Below, piece after piece: positions 9,373 through 17,389 of a DNA stretch of 64,000 bases. The position numbers and the translations under genes were made by a program. The DNA comes from Streptomyces sp. NBC_00239. GTDB taxonomy: Bacteria > Actinomycetota > Actinomycetes > Streptomycetales > Streptomycetaceae. Below the pieces are notes generated by a model. That model made no database searches. It was not told the origin of the DNA and worked only from the letters and a program-made list of their open reading frames with translations. Every line of letters begins with the position of its first letter. The stretch's first letter is position 1. The stretch covers positions 3,410,001 to 3,474,000 of the forward strand of contig NZ_CP108095.1 of assembly GCF_036194065.1 (NCBI RefSeq), given 5' to 3'.

Positions 9373-10551
9373 TTACTTCGCAGCCGCGAGCTCGGCGGCC
9401 TTGTCGGCCGCGCCGTCCATGGTGTCCACGCGCTGCACGAGCGGGTGGTTGGCGTCGGACAGGATCTTGCGACCCAGCTCCGCGTTGTTGCCGTCGAGAC
9501 GCACGACCAGCGGCTTGGTGACCTCTTCGCCCTTCGAGGCGAGCAGGGCCAGCGCCTGGACGATGCCGTTGGCGACCTCGTCGCACGCGGTGATGCCACC
9601 GAAGACGTTGACGAACACGGACTTGACGTCCGGGTCGCCGAGGATGATCTCAAGGCCGTTCGCCATGACCTCGGCGGAGGCGCCGCCACCGATGTCGAGG
9701 AAGTTGGCGGGCTTGACGCCACCGTGGTTCTCACCGGCGTACGCGACGACGTCGAGGGTGCTCATGACGAGACCCGCGCCGTTGCCGATGATGCCGACTT
9801 CGCCCTCGAGCTTGACGTAGTTGAGGTTCTTCGCCTTGGCGGCGGCCTCGAGCGGGTTCGCGGCCGCGTGGTCCACGAACTCCTCGTGGCCCGGCTGGCG
9901 GAACTCGGCGTTCTCGTCGAGGGAGACCTTGCCGTCGAGCGCGATGACGCGGCCGTCGGCGACCTTCGCGAGCGGGTTCACCTCGACGAGGAGCGCGTCC
10001 TCGGCGATGAAGGTGTCCCACAGGGTCACGAGGATCTCGGCGACCTGCTCCGCGACCTCGGCCGGGAACTTCGCCTGGGCGACGATCTCGCGGGCCTTCT
10101 CGATGGTCACGCCCTCGTTGGCGTTGACCGGGACCTTCGCGAGGGCCTCGGGGGTCTTCTCCGCGACCTCCTCGATGTCCATGCCGCCCTGCACGGAGGC
10201 CATGGCCAGGAAGGTGCGGTTGGTTCGGTCGAGGAGGTACGAGACGTAGTACTCCTCCGCGATCTCCGGAGCGGTCTCGGCGATCATCACCTTGTGGACC
10301 GTGTGGCCCTTGATGTCCATGCCGAGGATGTCCGTCGCACGGGCGACGGCCTCGTCCGGGGTGCCGGCCAGCTTGACGCCGCCGGCCTTGCCGCGGCCTC
10401 CGACCTTCACCTGCGCCTTGACGACCGACTTGCCGCCCAGCCGCTCGGTGGCCTCGCGAGCCGCCTCAGGCGTGTCGATCACTTCACCGGCCAGCACCGG
10501 TACACCGTGCTTGGCGAAGAGGTCCCTCGCCTGGTACTCGAACAGGTCCAC
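9373..10551 (-). CDS. sucC: Succinyl-CoA synthetase (ADP-forming) beta subunit
   Basis: 392 residues with the typical SucC start [20 protein letters not shown]. The ATP-grasp domain (about 1-235) includes [19 protein letters not shown]. The C-terminal CoA-ligase domain includes the phosphate loop IFGG-type sequence [16 protein letters not shown]. It acts in the cytoplasm with SucD in the TCA cycle. It is the first gene of the sucC-sucD operon; the promoter should lie in 10552-10908. Confidence 0.98.
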   Translation of the reverse strand: MDLFEYQARDLFAKHGVPVLAGEVIDTPEAAREATERLGGKSVVKAQVKVGGRGKAGGVKLAGTPDEAVARATDILGMDIKGHTVHKVMIAETAPEIAEEYYVSYLLDRTNRTFLAMASVQGGMDIEEVAEKTPEALAKVPVNANEGVTIEKAREIVAQAKFPAEVAEQVAEILVTLWDTFIAEDALLVEVNPLAKVADGRVIALDGKVSLDENAEFRQPGHEEFVDHAAANPLEAAAKAKNLNYVKLEGEVGIIGNGAGLVMSTLDVVAYAGENHGGVKPANFLDIGGGASAEVMANGLEIILGDPDVKSVFVNVFGGITACDEVANGIVQALALLASKGEEVTKPLVVRLDGNNAELGRKILSDANHPLVQRVDTMDGAADKAAELAAAK

Positions 10552-10908
10552 GCGCGTCCGTCCCTTGTCTTAAAGATTCGCAGTGTTCGCGGTTGTCTGC
10601 GTGGGCGTGCCGCGGAGGGCAACGTGACGGCGCTGTCACAGGGGATGCGCACACGGTGACCGTGGACGCGGCATGTCCGTCCGGCAGGTTATCCCCGGAG
10701 GACGGTGGTCCCTAAATCTCAGATCACCCCCGCGCGGTGATTCCCCTCACAGATCGCCCGAGTGGTGAGCTGGGGGTTCGTGGGATCTGACCATTTCCCA
10801 GGGGCCGTGACGGGCCGCCGCCGACCCGCCCCGACGGTCGCGATCACGGGCGTGAGCTGGCGATACGTGTAGAACCCAAGCACCATCCCGGCCTCCGCCG
10901 GACGGCCG
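10552..10908. other. Gene-free region upstream of sucC
   Basis: 357 bases between the sucC start and the stop of the VWA gene, both on the minus strand. It should contain the sucC promoter and any VWA operon terminator. AGATC recurs near 10716-10790 (CTCAGATCACC, ACAGATCGCC, GGGATCTGACC) and may be operator-like. I see no confident promoter hexamers and no coding sequence. Confidence 0.5.
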
Positions 10909-12078
10909 TCAGGGGACGGGAAGGGGGCGCTTCTCGATCGCCGCGGCCATCACCTCCGGGAACAGGTCGGGGGTGCAGGCGAAGGCAGGGGCGCCGAGGG
11001 CGGCCAGGGCGGCCGCGTGCTCGCGGTCGTAGGCGGGGGCGCCCTCGTCGGAGAGCGCGAGGAGGGCGACGAACTGCACACCGGACGCCTTCATCGCGGC
11101 GACCCGCTTGAGCATCTCGTCGCGGATGCCGCCCTCGTAGAGGTCGCTGATGAGGACGACGACGGTTTCCGCGGGCCTGGTGATCTTCGACTGGCAGTAG
11201 GCCAGGGCCCGATTGATGTCGGTGCCGCCGCCGAGCTGGGTGCCGAAGAGCACGTCCACCGGGTCGTCCAGCTGGTCGGTGAGGTCGACCACCGCGGTGT
11301 CGAAGACCACGAGGCGGGTGTCGATCGACCGCATGGAGGCGAGGACGGCGCCGAACACCGACGCGTAGACCACCGACGCGGCCATCGACCCGGACTGGTC
11401 GATGCACAGGACCACGTCCTTCTTCACCGACTGCGCGGCCCGGCCGAAGCCGATGAGCCGCTCGGGCACCACGGTGCGGTACTCGGGCAGGTAGTTCTTG
11501 AGGTTGGCGCGGATGGTGCGGTCCCAGTCGATGTCCCGGTGCCGGGGCCGGCTGATCCGCGCGGACCGGTCGAGCGCGCCCGTCAGGGTGGCCCGGGTGC
11601 GGGTCGCGAGCTTCTTCTCCAGCTGGTCGACGACCTTGCGGACGACGGCCCGGGCCGTCTCCTTCGTGGTCTCGGGCATCGCCTTGTTCAGCGACAGCAG
11701 GGTCCCCACCAGGTGGACGTCCGCCTCGACGGCCTCCAGCATCTCCGGCTCCAGCAGCAGCGAGGCCAGCCCGAGCCGGTCGATCGCGTCCCGCTGCATC
11801 ACCTGCACGACCGAGCTGGGGAAGTACGTACGGATGTCCCCGAGCCAGCGGGCCACCGACGGCGCGGACGCGCCGAGGCCCGCCGACCGCTCCCCCGTAC
11901 GCTTCCTGCCGCCCGCCCGGCCCGACCCGTAGAGCGCGGTGAGCGCCGCGTCCATCGCCGCGTCCCGGCCCACCGGCTCGTACCCCGTGCCCTCGCCGCC
12001 CTCCGCGCCGAGCACCAGCCGCCAGCGGCGCAGCCGCTCGTCCCGCTGCTCGGGCGAGCCCACAGCAGTCCCTGTCAC
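10909..12078 (-). CDS. VWA (von Willebrand A) domain protein of the MoxR/SWIM module
   Basis: 389 residues. The N-terminal helical part is about 1-190. The C-terminal VWA domain (about 195-385) has a complete MIDAS: DQSGS in VVLCIDQSGSMAAS, the Thr in GTQLGGGTDINRA, and the Asp in VLISDLYEGG. VWA proteins paired with MoxR ATPases usually bind metal and act as partners or adaptors of the ATPase. The GTG start at 12078 overlaps the DUF5682-like gene by 4 bases (GTGA), so it is the third gene of a coupled ATPase-DUF5682-VWA operon. No signal peptide, so cytoplasmic. The biochemical role of the complex is unknown. Confidence 0.9.
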   Translation of the reverse strand: MTGTAVGSPEQRDERLRRWRLVLGAEGGEGTGYEPVGRDAAMDAALTALYGSGRAGGRKRTGERSAGLGASAPSVARWLGDIRTYFPSSVVQVMQRDAIDRLGLASLLLEPEMLEAVEADVHLVGTLLSLNKAMPETTKETARAVVRKVVDQLEKKLATRTRATLTGALDRSARISRPRHRDIDWDRTIRANLKNYLPEYRTVVPERLIGFGRAAQSVKKDVVLCIDQSGSMAASVVYASVFGAVLASMRSIDTRLVVFDTAVVDLTDQLDDPVDVLFGTQLGGGTDINRALAYCQSKITRPAETVVVLISDLYEGGIRDEMLKRVAAMKASGVQFVALLALSDEGAPAYDREHAAALAALGAPAFACTPDLFPEVMAAAIEKRPLPVP

Positions 12079-14456
12079 CTTCCCACCCCCGCCTTCTCTT
12101 CCCGTTCCCCGTGCGCTTGCCGCTCTTGCGCTTCCGCTGCCGCCTCTGCTGCTGCTCCCGCATCCGCCGGCGCCTGCGGCCGGCCCAGCAGCATCCGCAC
12201 CAGCGGCACCACAGCTTCCGCCCGCACCGGATCCAGCTCCGGTGCGAAGCCGGGCGGCGCCGACCCCGTGACCGCCGCCGCGGGCCCGGCCCCCGGGCCC
12301 CGCCGGACCAGCTCCCCGAGCGTCCGCCGCACCCCCGGCTCGTACGCCCCGAACGTCCGCCGCAGCAGCGGCAGTACGTCGGTGAACGCGTCGGCGGGCA
12401 CCCCAGTGAGCCAGTCGTCGATCAGCCCGAGCAGCCGCTCGTCGTGCACGAGGAGGGTGCCGCCGCCCCCGCCGCCGCCGACGAAGCCCTCGATCCACGC
12501 GGCGGCGTCGGCGGGCGCCGCGGCCCGGGACAGCGCCAGACCCATCAGACGGGCGGTCTCCCCGGCGGGCAGCAGCCCGTCGTCCAGCAGCAGCCGGGCG
12601 GCCCGGCCCCGGATGCCGCCGGGCACGGTGTCCCGCCCGGCCAGCGTGCGCAGCACGCCGGACCACCGGTCCCGCAGCCCCCGGTCCGCGAGCAGGCCGA
12701 TCGCCGCGTGCACGGCGTCCGCGTGGCCGCGCAGCTCGGCCGCGCCCTCCGCGTCCAGGCCCGCGCAGGCCGGCGGCAGCGCCACGCATATCCGCTCGGC
12801 GATCCCGGCCGCCACCTCGGCGAGCGCCGCCGTGTCGGTGCCGCGTACGTCTCCGTACCGCAGCGCGCGGGCGAGGGCGGGCAGCGCCTTGGCCAGCTGG
12901 CCCACGTCGGTGCCGAGGGCCGCGCGGTCGGCGAGCACCCGCATCACGACCGGCAGGGCGTCGGTCAGCCCGGCCGCCAGGCACCGCTCGGCCAGTGCCG
13001 TCACCTCGCCGAGCTGCCCGGCGGCCCGGGCGTCGGCCTCCGCCCGGGCGGTGGCGGCGGCGAGGACGGTGGTGCCCCACACGGCGGCCTCGGCGACCCG
13101 GACCGAGAGTTCCGGCTCCCAGCGCAGCCGCCAGGTCTCCCGGAAGGTGCCGGTGCTGCCGCGGGAGGCGGCCGGCTCGCCCCAGCCGATGCCGAGCAGC
13201 CGCAGCCGGTGCAGCAGCAGGCTGCGGGCCGTGTCGGTGTCCTTGCGCAGGTCCAGTTCCAGTTCGCGTTCGGCGGCGTCCGGTTTGAGGCGCAGCGTGC
13301 GCTGACTGCGGGTCAGGTCGCGTTGCAGCGGGACCGCCGGCGCGTGCTCGGGCACCTCTCCGAGGTCGTCGCCGACGACGAGCCGGTCCTCGACGAGCGC
13401 GAGGGGGACGTCGGAGCCCTCGCACATCACGGCGCGGACGGCGTCCAGGGTCTCGGACAGGCCCGCGAGCGGACGCCCGCGCATCGCGGCGAGGGTGTCC
13501 GCGAGCCGGACCGCCTCGATGACGTGCGCGGAGGAGACCTGCCGGTCCTCCTCCCGCAGCAGCCCGGCCACCTTGGTCATCCAGCGCTCCACCGGCCGGT
13601 CGGGCGCGGTGAACAGGTGCCGGTACCAGCCGGGCGAGCCGATGCCCGCGCCGTATCCGGTGGCCCGGGAGAGCCTGCGGTGGGTCCAGGGCACCCAGGC
13701 CGTCTCCGTCTTCACCTTGGGCAGCCCGGTGAGCAGCGCCCGGTCGGCGGTGGCGGTGGTCTTCGCGCGCAGCGCGGGCACGTGCCAGGCCCCGCACACC
13801 ACGGCGTACGCGTCGCCGAATTCGCGGCGGGCGGCGCGCATCCGCTGGCGCATGTGGGCCTCGCGGACCAGGTCGCGCGCGTCGGCGCCGTCCCCGTGGT
13901 CCTCGCGGAGGGCGGCCATGGCCTCGCCGACCGCCTCGAAGGCGGCGAGCGGGTCGCCGCCCGCGCCGCGGTGCTCGACGACGTCCTCCCACCACCGCTC
14001 GGGGTCCTCGTATCCGGCGGCCTCGGCGAGGGCGGCGAGCGGGTCCAGGCGCAGTGCTGCCCCGGCTTCCGTGTCGGCGTCCCTGCCGGCGTCCGTGCCG
14101 GTGTCCGTGTCGGCTTCCGGCTGCCCGGGCGGCTCCCCGGCGAGGGAGTGGGCCGCCGGCAGGTCGATGAAGCGGACCGGGACCTCGTGCGCCAGCGCCC
14201 ACCGGATCGCCACCCACTCCGGGGAGAACTCGGCGAGCGGCCAGAACGCGGCGCGCCCCGGGTCGTCGGCGACGTGCGCGAGCAGGGCGACGGGCGGCCG
14301 CATGCCCGGGTCGGCGGCGAGCGGCAGCAGGGCGTCGCCCTCCGGCGGGCCCTCCACGAGGACCGCCGGGGGCCGGGCCGCGTCGAGGGCGGCCCGCACG
14401 GCGCGGGCGGAACCCGGTCCGTGGTGCCGGATGCCCAGCAGCAGGGGACCGCTCAT
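12075..14456 (-). CDS. DUF5682-like protein, possible EreA/ChaN/TraB-type fold
   Basis: 793 residues. The start reads MSGPLLLGIRHHGPGSARAV, with paired His11-His12. It is followed by AVLVEGPPEGDALLPL with Glu35, then FIDLPAAHSLAG near residue 97. A GxxHHG motif, then EGP, then an Asp strand resembles the metal-site pattern of the EreA/ChaN/TraB superfamily; that assignment is my inference. The remainder is helical and poorly characterised. ATGA overlap with the MoxR-type ATPase upstream and GTGA overlap with the VWA gene downstream imply a single coupled unit. A GC-rich AAATAG-free gene, with codon use like its neighbours. Function unknown. Confidence 0.8.
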   Translation of the reverse strand: MSGPLLLGIRHHGPGSARAVRAALDAARPPAVLVEGPPEGDALLPLAADPGMRPPVALLAHVADDPGRAAFWPLAEFSPEWVAIRWALAHEVPVRFIDLPAAHSLAGEPPGQPEADTDTGTDAGRDADTEAGAALRLDPLAALAEAAGYEDPERWWEDVVEHRGAGGDPLAAFEAVGEAMAALREDHGDGADARDLVREAHMRQRMRAARREFGDAYAVVCGAWHVPALRAKTTATADRALLTGLPKVKTETAWVPWTHRRLSRATGYGAGIGSPGWYRHLFTAPDRPVERWMTKVAGLLREEDRQVSSAHVIEAVRLADTLAAMRGRPLAGLSETLDAVRAVMCEGSDVPLALVEDRLVVGDDLGEVPEHAPAVPLQRDLTRSQRTLRLKPDAAERELELDLRKDTDTARSLLLHRLRLLGIGWGEPAASRGSTGTFRETWRLRWEPELSVRVAEAAVWGTTVLAAATARAEADARAAGQLGEVTALAERCLAAGLTDALPVVMRVLADRAALGTDVGQLAKALPALARALRYGDVRGTDTAALAEVAAGIAERICVALPPACAGLDAEGAAELRGHADAVHAAIGLLADRGLRDRWSGVLRTLAGRDTVPGGIRGRAARLLLDDGLLPAGETARLMGLALSRAAAPADAAAWIEGFVGGGGGGGTLLVHDERLLGLIDDWLTGVPADAFTDVLPLLRRTFGAYEPGVRRTLGELVRRGPGAGPAAAVTGSAPPGFAPELDPVRAEAVVPLVRMLLGRPQAPADAGAAAEAAAEAQERQAHGEREEKAGVGR

Positions 14457-15559
14457 ACCGTGACCTCCCGGCAGGCCCGGTAGAAGTCCTTCCAGCCCTC
14501 GCGCTCGCGGACCACGGCCTCCAGGTACTCCTGCCAGACCACCCGGTCGGCCGCCGGGTCGCGGACCACGGCCCCGAGGATGCCGGCCGCCACGTCCGAG
14601 GGGCGCAGCACGCCGTCCCCGAAGTGGGCCGCCAGGGCGAGCCCGTTGGTGACGACCGAGATGGCCTCGGCCGTGGACAGGGTGCCGCTGGGGCTCTTCA
14701 CCTTGGTGCGCCCGTCGGTGGTGACCCCGTCGCGCAGCTCGCGGAAGACGGTGACGACCCGGCGGATCTCCTCGAGTCCTTCCGGGGCTGCCGGGAGGTC
14801 CAGGGAACGGCCCATCTGGTCGACGCGGCGGGCCACGATGTCGACTTCCGCCTCGGGCGTGGCGGGCAGCGGCAGGACCACCGTGTTGAAGCGGCGGCGC
14901 AGCGCGCTCGACAGCTCGTTGACACCGCGGTCACGGTCGTTGGCCGTGGCGATGAGGTTGAACCCGCGCACCGCCTGCACCTCGTCGCCGAGTTCGGGTA
15001 TCGGGAGGGTCTTCTCCGACAGGACGGTGATCAGGGTGTCCTGTACGTCCGCGGGGATGCGGGTGAGCTCCTCGACCCGGGCGGTCATCCCCTCGGCCAT
15101 GGCGCGCATGACGGGGCTGGGGACGAGTGCCTCGCGGCTGGGGCCGTGGGCGAGCAGCCGGGCGTAGTTCCAGCCGTACCGGATCGCCTCCTCCGGGGTG
15201 CCGGCGGTGCCCTGCACGAGCAGGGTGGAGTCGCCGCTCACGGCTGCGGCGAGGTGTTCGGACACCCAGGTCTTGGCGGTGCCGGGGACGCCGAGGAGGA
15301 GCAGTGCGCGGTCGGTGGCGAGGGTGGTGACGGCCACTTCGACGATCCGGCGCGGGCCCACGTACTTGGGTGTGATCACGGTGCCGTCGGGCAGGGTGCC
15401 GCCCTGGAGATAGGTGGCGACGGCCCACGGCGAGAGCTTCCAGCGGGCCGGCCGCGGCCGGTCGTCGGCGGCCGCCAGGGCCTTCAGCTCCTCTGCGAAC
15501 GCGTCCTCCGCATGCGGCCGAAGCGCCTCGCCGTCCGTGCCGTTTCCGGGCATGGTCAT
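14453..15559 (-). CDS. MoxR-type AAA+ ATPase
   Basis: 368 residues. The Walker A motif is GVPGTAKT (residues 90-97). The sensor region reads GFNLIATANDRDRGVNEL and the arginine-finger region SSALRRRFN. The Walker B segment reads ARVEELTRIPADVQ, where the usual MoxR DEINRAP is EELTRIP. It is probably a hexameric chaperone-like ATPase working with the VWA partner. The ATG at 15559 follows a perfect GGAGGGGG site. It is the first gene of the operon. A PafBC-type promoter element lies at 15609-15637 on this strand, giving a predicted 5' leader of about 45 bases. Confidence 0.93.
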   Translation of the reverse strand: MTMPGNGTDGEALRPHAEDAFAEELKALAAADDRPRPARWKLSPWAVATYLQGGTLPDGTVITPKYVGPRRIVEVAVTTLATDRALLLLGVPGTAKTWVSEHLAAAVSGDSTLLVQGTAGTPEEAIRYGWNYARLLAHGPSREALVPSPVMRAMAEGMTARVEELTRIPADVQDTLITVLSEKTLPIPELGDEVQAVRGFNLIATANDRDRGVNELSSALRRRFNTVVLPLPATPEAEVDIVARRVDQMGRSLDLPAAPEGLEEIRRVVTVFRELRDGVTTDGRTKVKSPSGTLSTAEAISVVTNGLALAAHFGDGVLRPSDVAAGILGAVVRDPAADRVVWQEYLEAVVREREGWKDFYRACREVTV

Positions 15560-15608
15560 GGATCCCCCTCCAGGTGCCTGTCCGTCGCCTCCGCGTGCTC
15601 CGGATGCG

Positions 15609-15637
15609 TTTTCCACGGTGCACCACGCCACTGACAA
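15609..15637 (-). promoter_or_regulatory. PafBC-type (RecA-independent) DNA-damage promoter, minus strand
   Basis: The minus strand reads TTGTCAGTG, 8 bases, then CACCGT. This matches the actinobacterial RecA-NDp consensus TTGTCRGTG-N8-TAnnnT perfectly in the upstream element and partly in the -10. It lies 50-80 bases upstream of the MoxR-type ATPase gene and is the mirror image of the element at 15686-15708. Confidence 0.65.
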
Positions 15638-15685
15638 CGGGCCCCCAATCACCTTGCCGATGAGCGTTGTTGCAGGTCAGACGCA

Positions 15686-15708
15686 TTGTCAGTGGGCGGC
15701 TCTACCTT
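15686..15708 (+). promoter_or_regulatory. PafBC-type (RecA-independent) DNA-damage promoter, plus strand
   Basis: TTGTCAGTG, 8 bases, then TACCTT is an exact match to the RecA-NDp consensus TTGTCRGTG-N8-TAnnnT. The -10 ends 6 bases before the SWIM gene ATG at 15715, so the transcript would be leaderless, which agrees with the weak ribosome binding site. With the mirror copy it forms a perfect 10-bp inverted repeat (CCACTGACAA 15628-15637 / TTGTCAGTGG 15686-15695). Confidence 0.75.
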
Positions 15709-15714
15709 CGGGGC

Positions 15715-17067
15715 ATGACTGATCAGGCGGTGCGCTGGACTGCCGAGCAGGTGCTGTCGCTGGCGCCTGACGAAGCGTCGCGCAAGGCGGGGACCAAGCT
15801 CGGCGGTGCCGGGCCGTGGTCCGGGGCGGGATGTTCCGGTTCCGGGGCGGTGTGGGGGCTGTGCAAGGGCAGTGGCAGCAAGCCGTACCAGACGGTGGTG
15901 GACCTGACGGGTCCGGCGTACAAGTGCTCCTGCCCGAGCCGGAAGTTCCCGTGCAAGCACGCGCTGGGGCTGCTCCTGCTGTGGGCGGCGGACCCGGGCG
16001 CGGTGCCGGCGGAGGCGGTGCCCGAATGGGCCGGGGGGTGGCTCGGGGAGCGGGCACGGAAGGGGGAACGGAAGCAGGAGGGGGGTGGCTCGGGCGCGGC
16101 GGGGCCGGTGGACGAGGCGGCGGCCCGGCGGCGGGCCGAGCGGCGCGCCGAGCGGATCGGCGGGGGCGTCGTCGAGCTGGAGCAGCGGTTGTCCGATCTG
16201 TTGCGCGGCGGCCTCGCGGGTCAGGAACAGGCGGGGTACGGCGCGTGGGAGGAGACCGCGGCGCGGATGGTCGACGCGCAGGCTCCGGGACTGGCGGGCC
16301 GAGTGCGGGAGTTGGGGACGCTGACGGCGTCGGGGCCGGGCTGGCCGGCGCGGATGCTGGAGGAGTGCGCGCTGCTGCACCTGCTGGACCGGGCCTGGCT
16401 GGGGGTGGCGGAGCTGCCGGCTCCGCTGGCGGCGACGGTCCGGACCCGGGTGGGGCTGCCGGGGGCGGCCGCGGGTGCGCCGGTGTCCGACCGGTGGCTG
16501 GTGCTGGCGCAGTACGACACGGTGGCGCCGGACGGGCGGCTCACCACGCGCCGGATCTGGCTGTACGGGCTGGAGAGCGGCCGTACCGCGCTGGTGCTGG
16601 ACTTCGGCCCGCCCGGCCGGCCGCCCCAACTGGCCCTGCCGGTCGGCCTGGTGGTGCCTGCCGAGGCGTCCTTCCACGCGGGGGCCGGGCAGTTGCGCGC
16701 GGACCTGGGGGAGCGTTCGGCCCCGCCGGTGCCGCATGCGGGACCACCGCCGGGTGTGGACACGGGGGTCGCCCTGGACGAGTACGCCGCGGCCTTGCGC
16801 GAGGACCCGTGGCTGGACTCCTGGCCGGTGGTGCTGGCCGGGGTGATACCGGTGCCGGCCGACGACGGCGGCTGGCAGCTGGCGGACGCGGACGGCAAGT
16901 CCGCCCTGCCGCTGAGCCCCCGGGCCGGATCCGGCCCGGCCCGCTGGCAGCTGGCCGCCCTGTCCGGCGGCGGCCCCCTGACGGTCTTCGGAGAATGCGG
17001 CCACACGGGCTTCACCCCCCTGACGGCCTGGCAACCGGCCTCGCCTGAGGCCGTGCCGCTGGGCTGA
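15715..17067 (+). CDS. SWIM zinc-finger protein
   Basis: 450 residues. A SWIM finger lies at about residues 65-85: YKCSCPSRKFPCKHALGLLL contains CxCx6CxH. SWIM domains bind zinc and mediate DNA or protein contacts; some family members act in recombination. The rest is helical, with acidic and Arg-rich stretches (about 125-160), and has no nuclease or ATPase motif. The ATG at 15715 starts 6 bases after the -10 of an exact PafBC-type promoter. The gene is divergent from the MoxR-type ATPase operon and followed on the same strand by the DUF5691-like gene, which suggests one functional module. Confidence 0.85.
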   Translation: MTDQAVRWTAEQVLSLAPDEASRKAGTKLGGAGPWSGAGCSGSGAVWGLCKGSGSKPYQTVVDLTGPAYKCSCPSRKFPCKHALGLLLLWAADPGAVPAEAVPEWAGGWLGERARKGERKQEGGGSGAAGPVDEAAARRRAERRAERIGGGVVELEQRLSDLLRGGLAGQEQAGYGAWEETAARMVDAQAPGLAGRVRELGTLTASGPGWPARMLEECALLHLLDRAWLGVAELPAPLAATVRTRVGLPGAAAGAPVSDRWLVLAQYDTVAPDGRLTTRRIWLYGLESGRTALVLDFGPPGRPPQLALPVGLVVPAEASFHAGAGQLRADLGERSAPPVPHAGPPPGVDTGVALDEYAAALREDPWLDSWPVVLAGVIPVPADDGGWQLADADGKSALPLSPRAGSGPARWQLAALSGGGPLTVFGECGHTGFTPLTAWQPASPEAVPLG

Positions 17068-17389
17068 CGGGGGGGGCGGAGGCCGGGGGCTGGGGGCGGG
17101 GGCGGGGGCCGGGGCTGGGGGCGGGGGCCGGGGTTGGGGGGCGAAGCCGGGAGCCGGCTGGCCAGCCGGGCAGTCGGCGAGGTCGGCGGACCGGTGGACC
17201 GGCGGACCGGTGGAGCGGCGGACCCGGGCAACTGGGCTGTCGGCAAAGCCGACGAGCAGAGCCATGCGGCTGGGCCACAGGGCCTCCGGCGCGAGCCGGA
17301 CGGGACTGCCCCGGTCCCGCGGAGGGGGCGGGACCGGGGCGCACCACACAAGGGAATCCCACGGAACGCGAGAGGCGGGGGCGTACGCG
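17068..17389. other. G-rich gap between SWIM and DUF5691-like genes
   Basis: 322 bases. From 17070 to 17150 the plus strand is a series of G4-G6 runs separated by one to four bases (GGGGGCGGGGGC type), with strong G-quadruplex potential. At 17184-17222 GGACCGGTGGACCGGC-type units repeat. No convincing gene is seen. The DUF5691-like gene may have its own promoter here or be read through. Confidence 0.6.
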
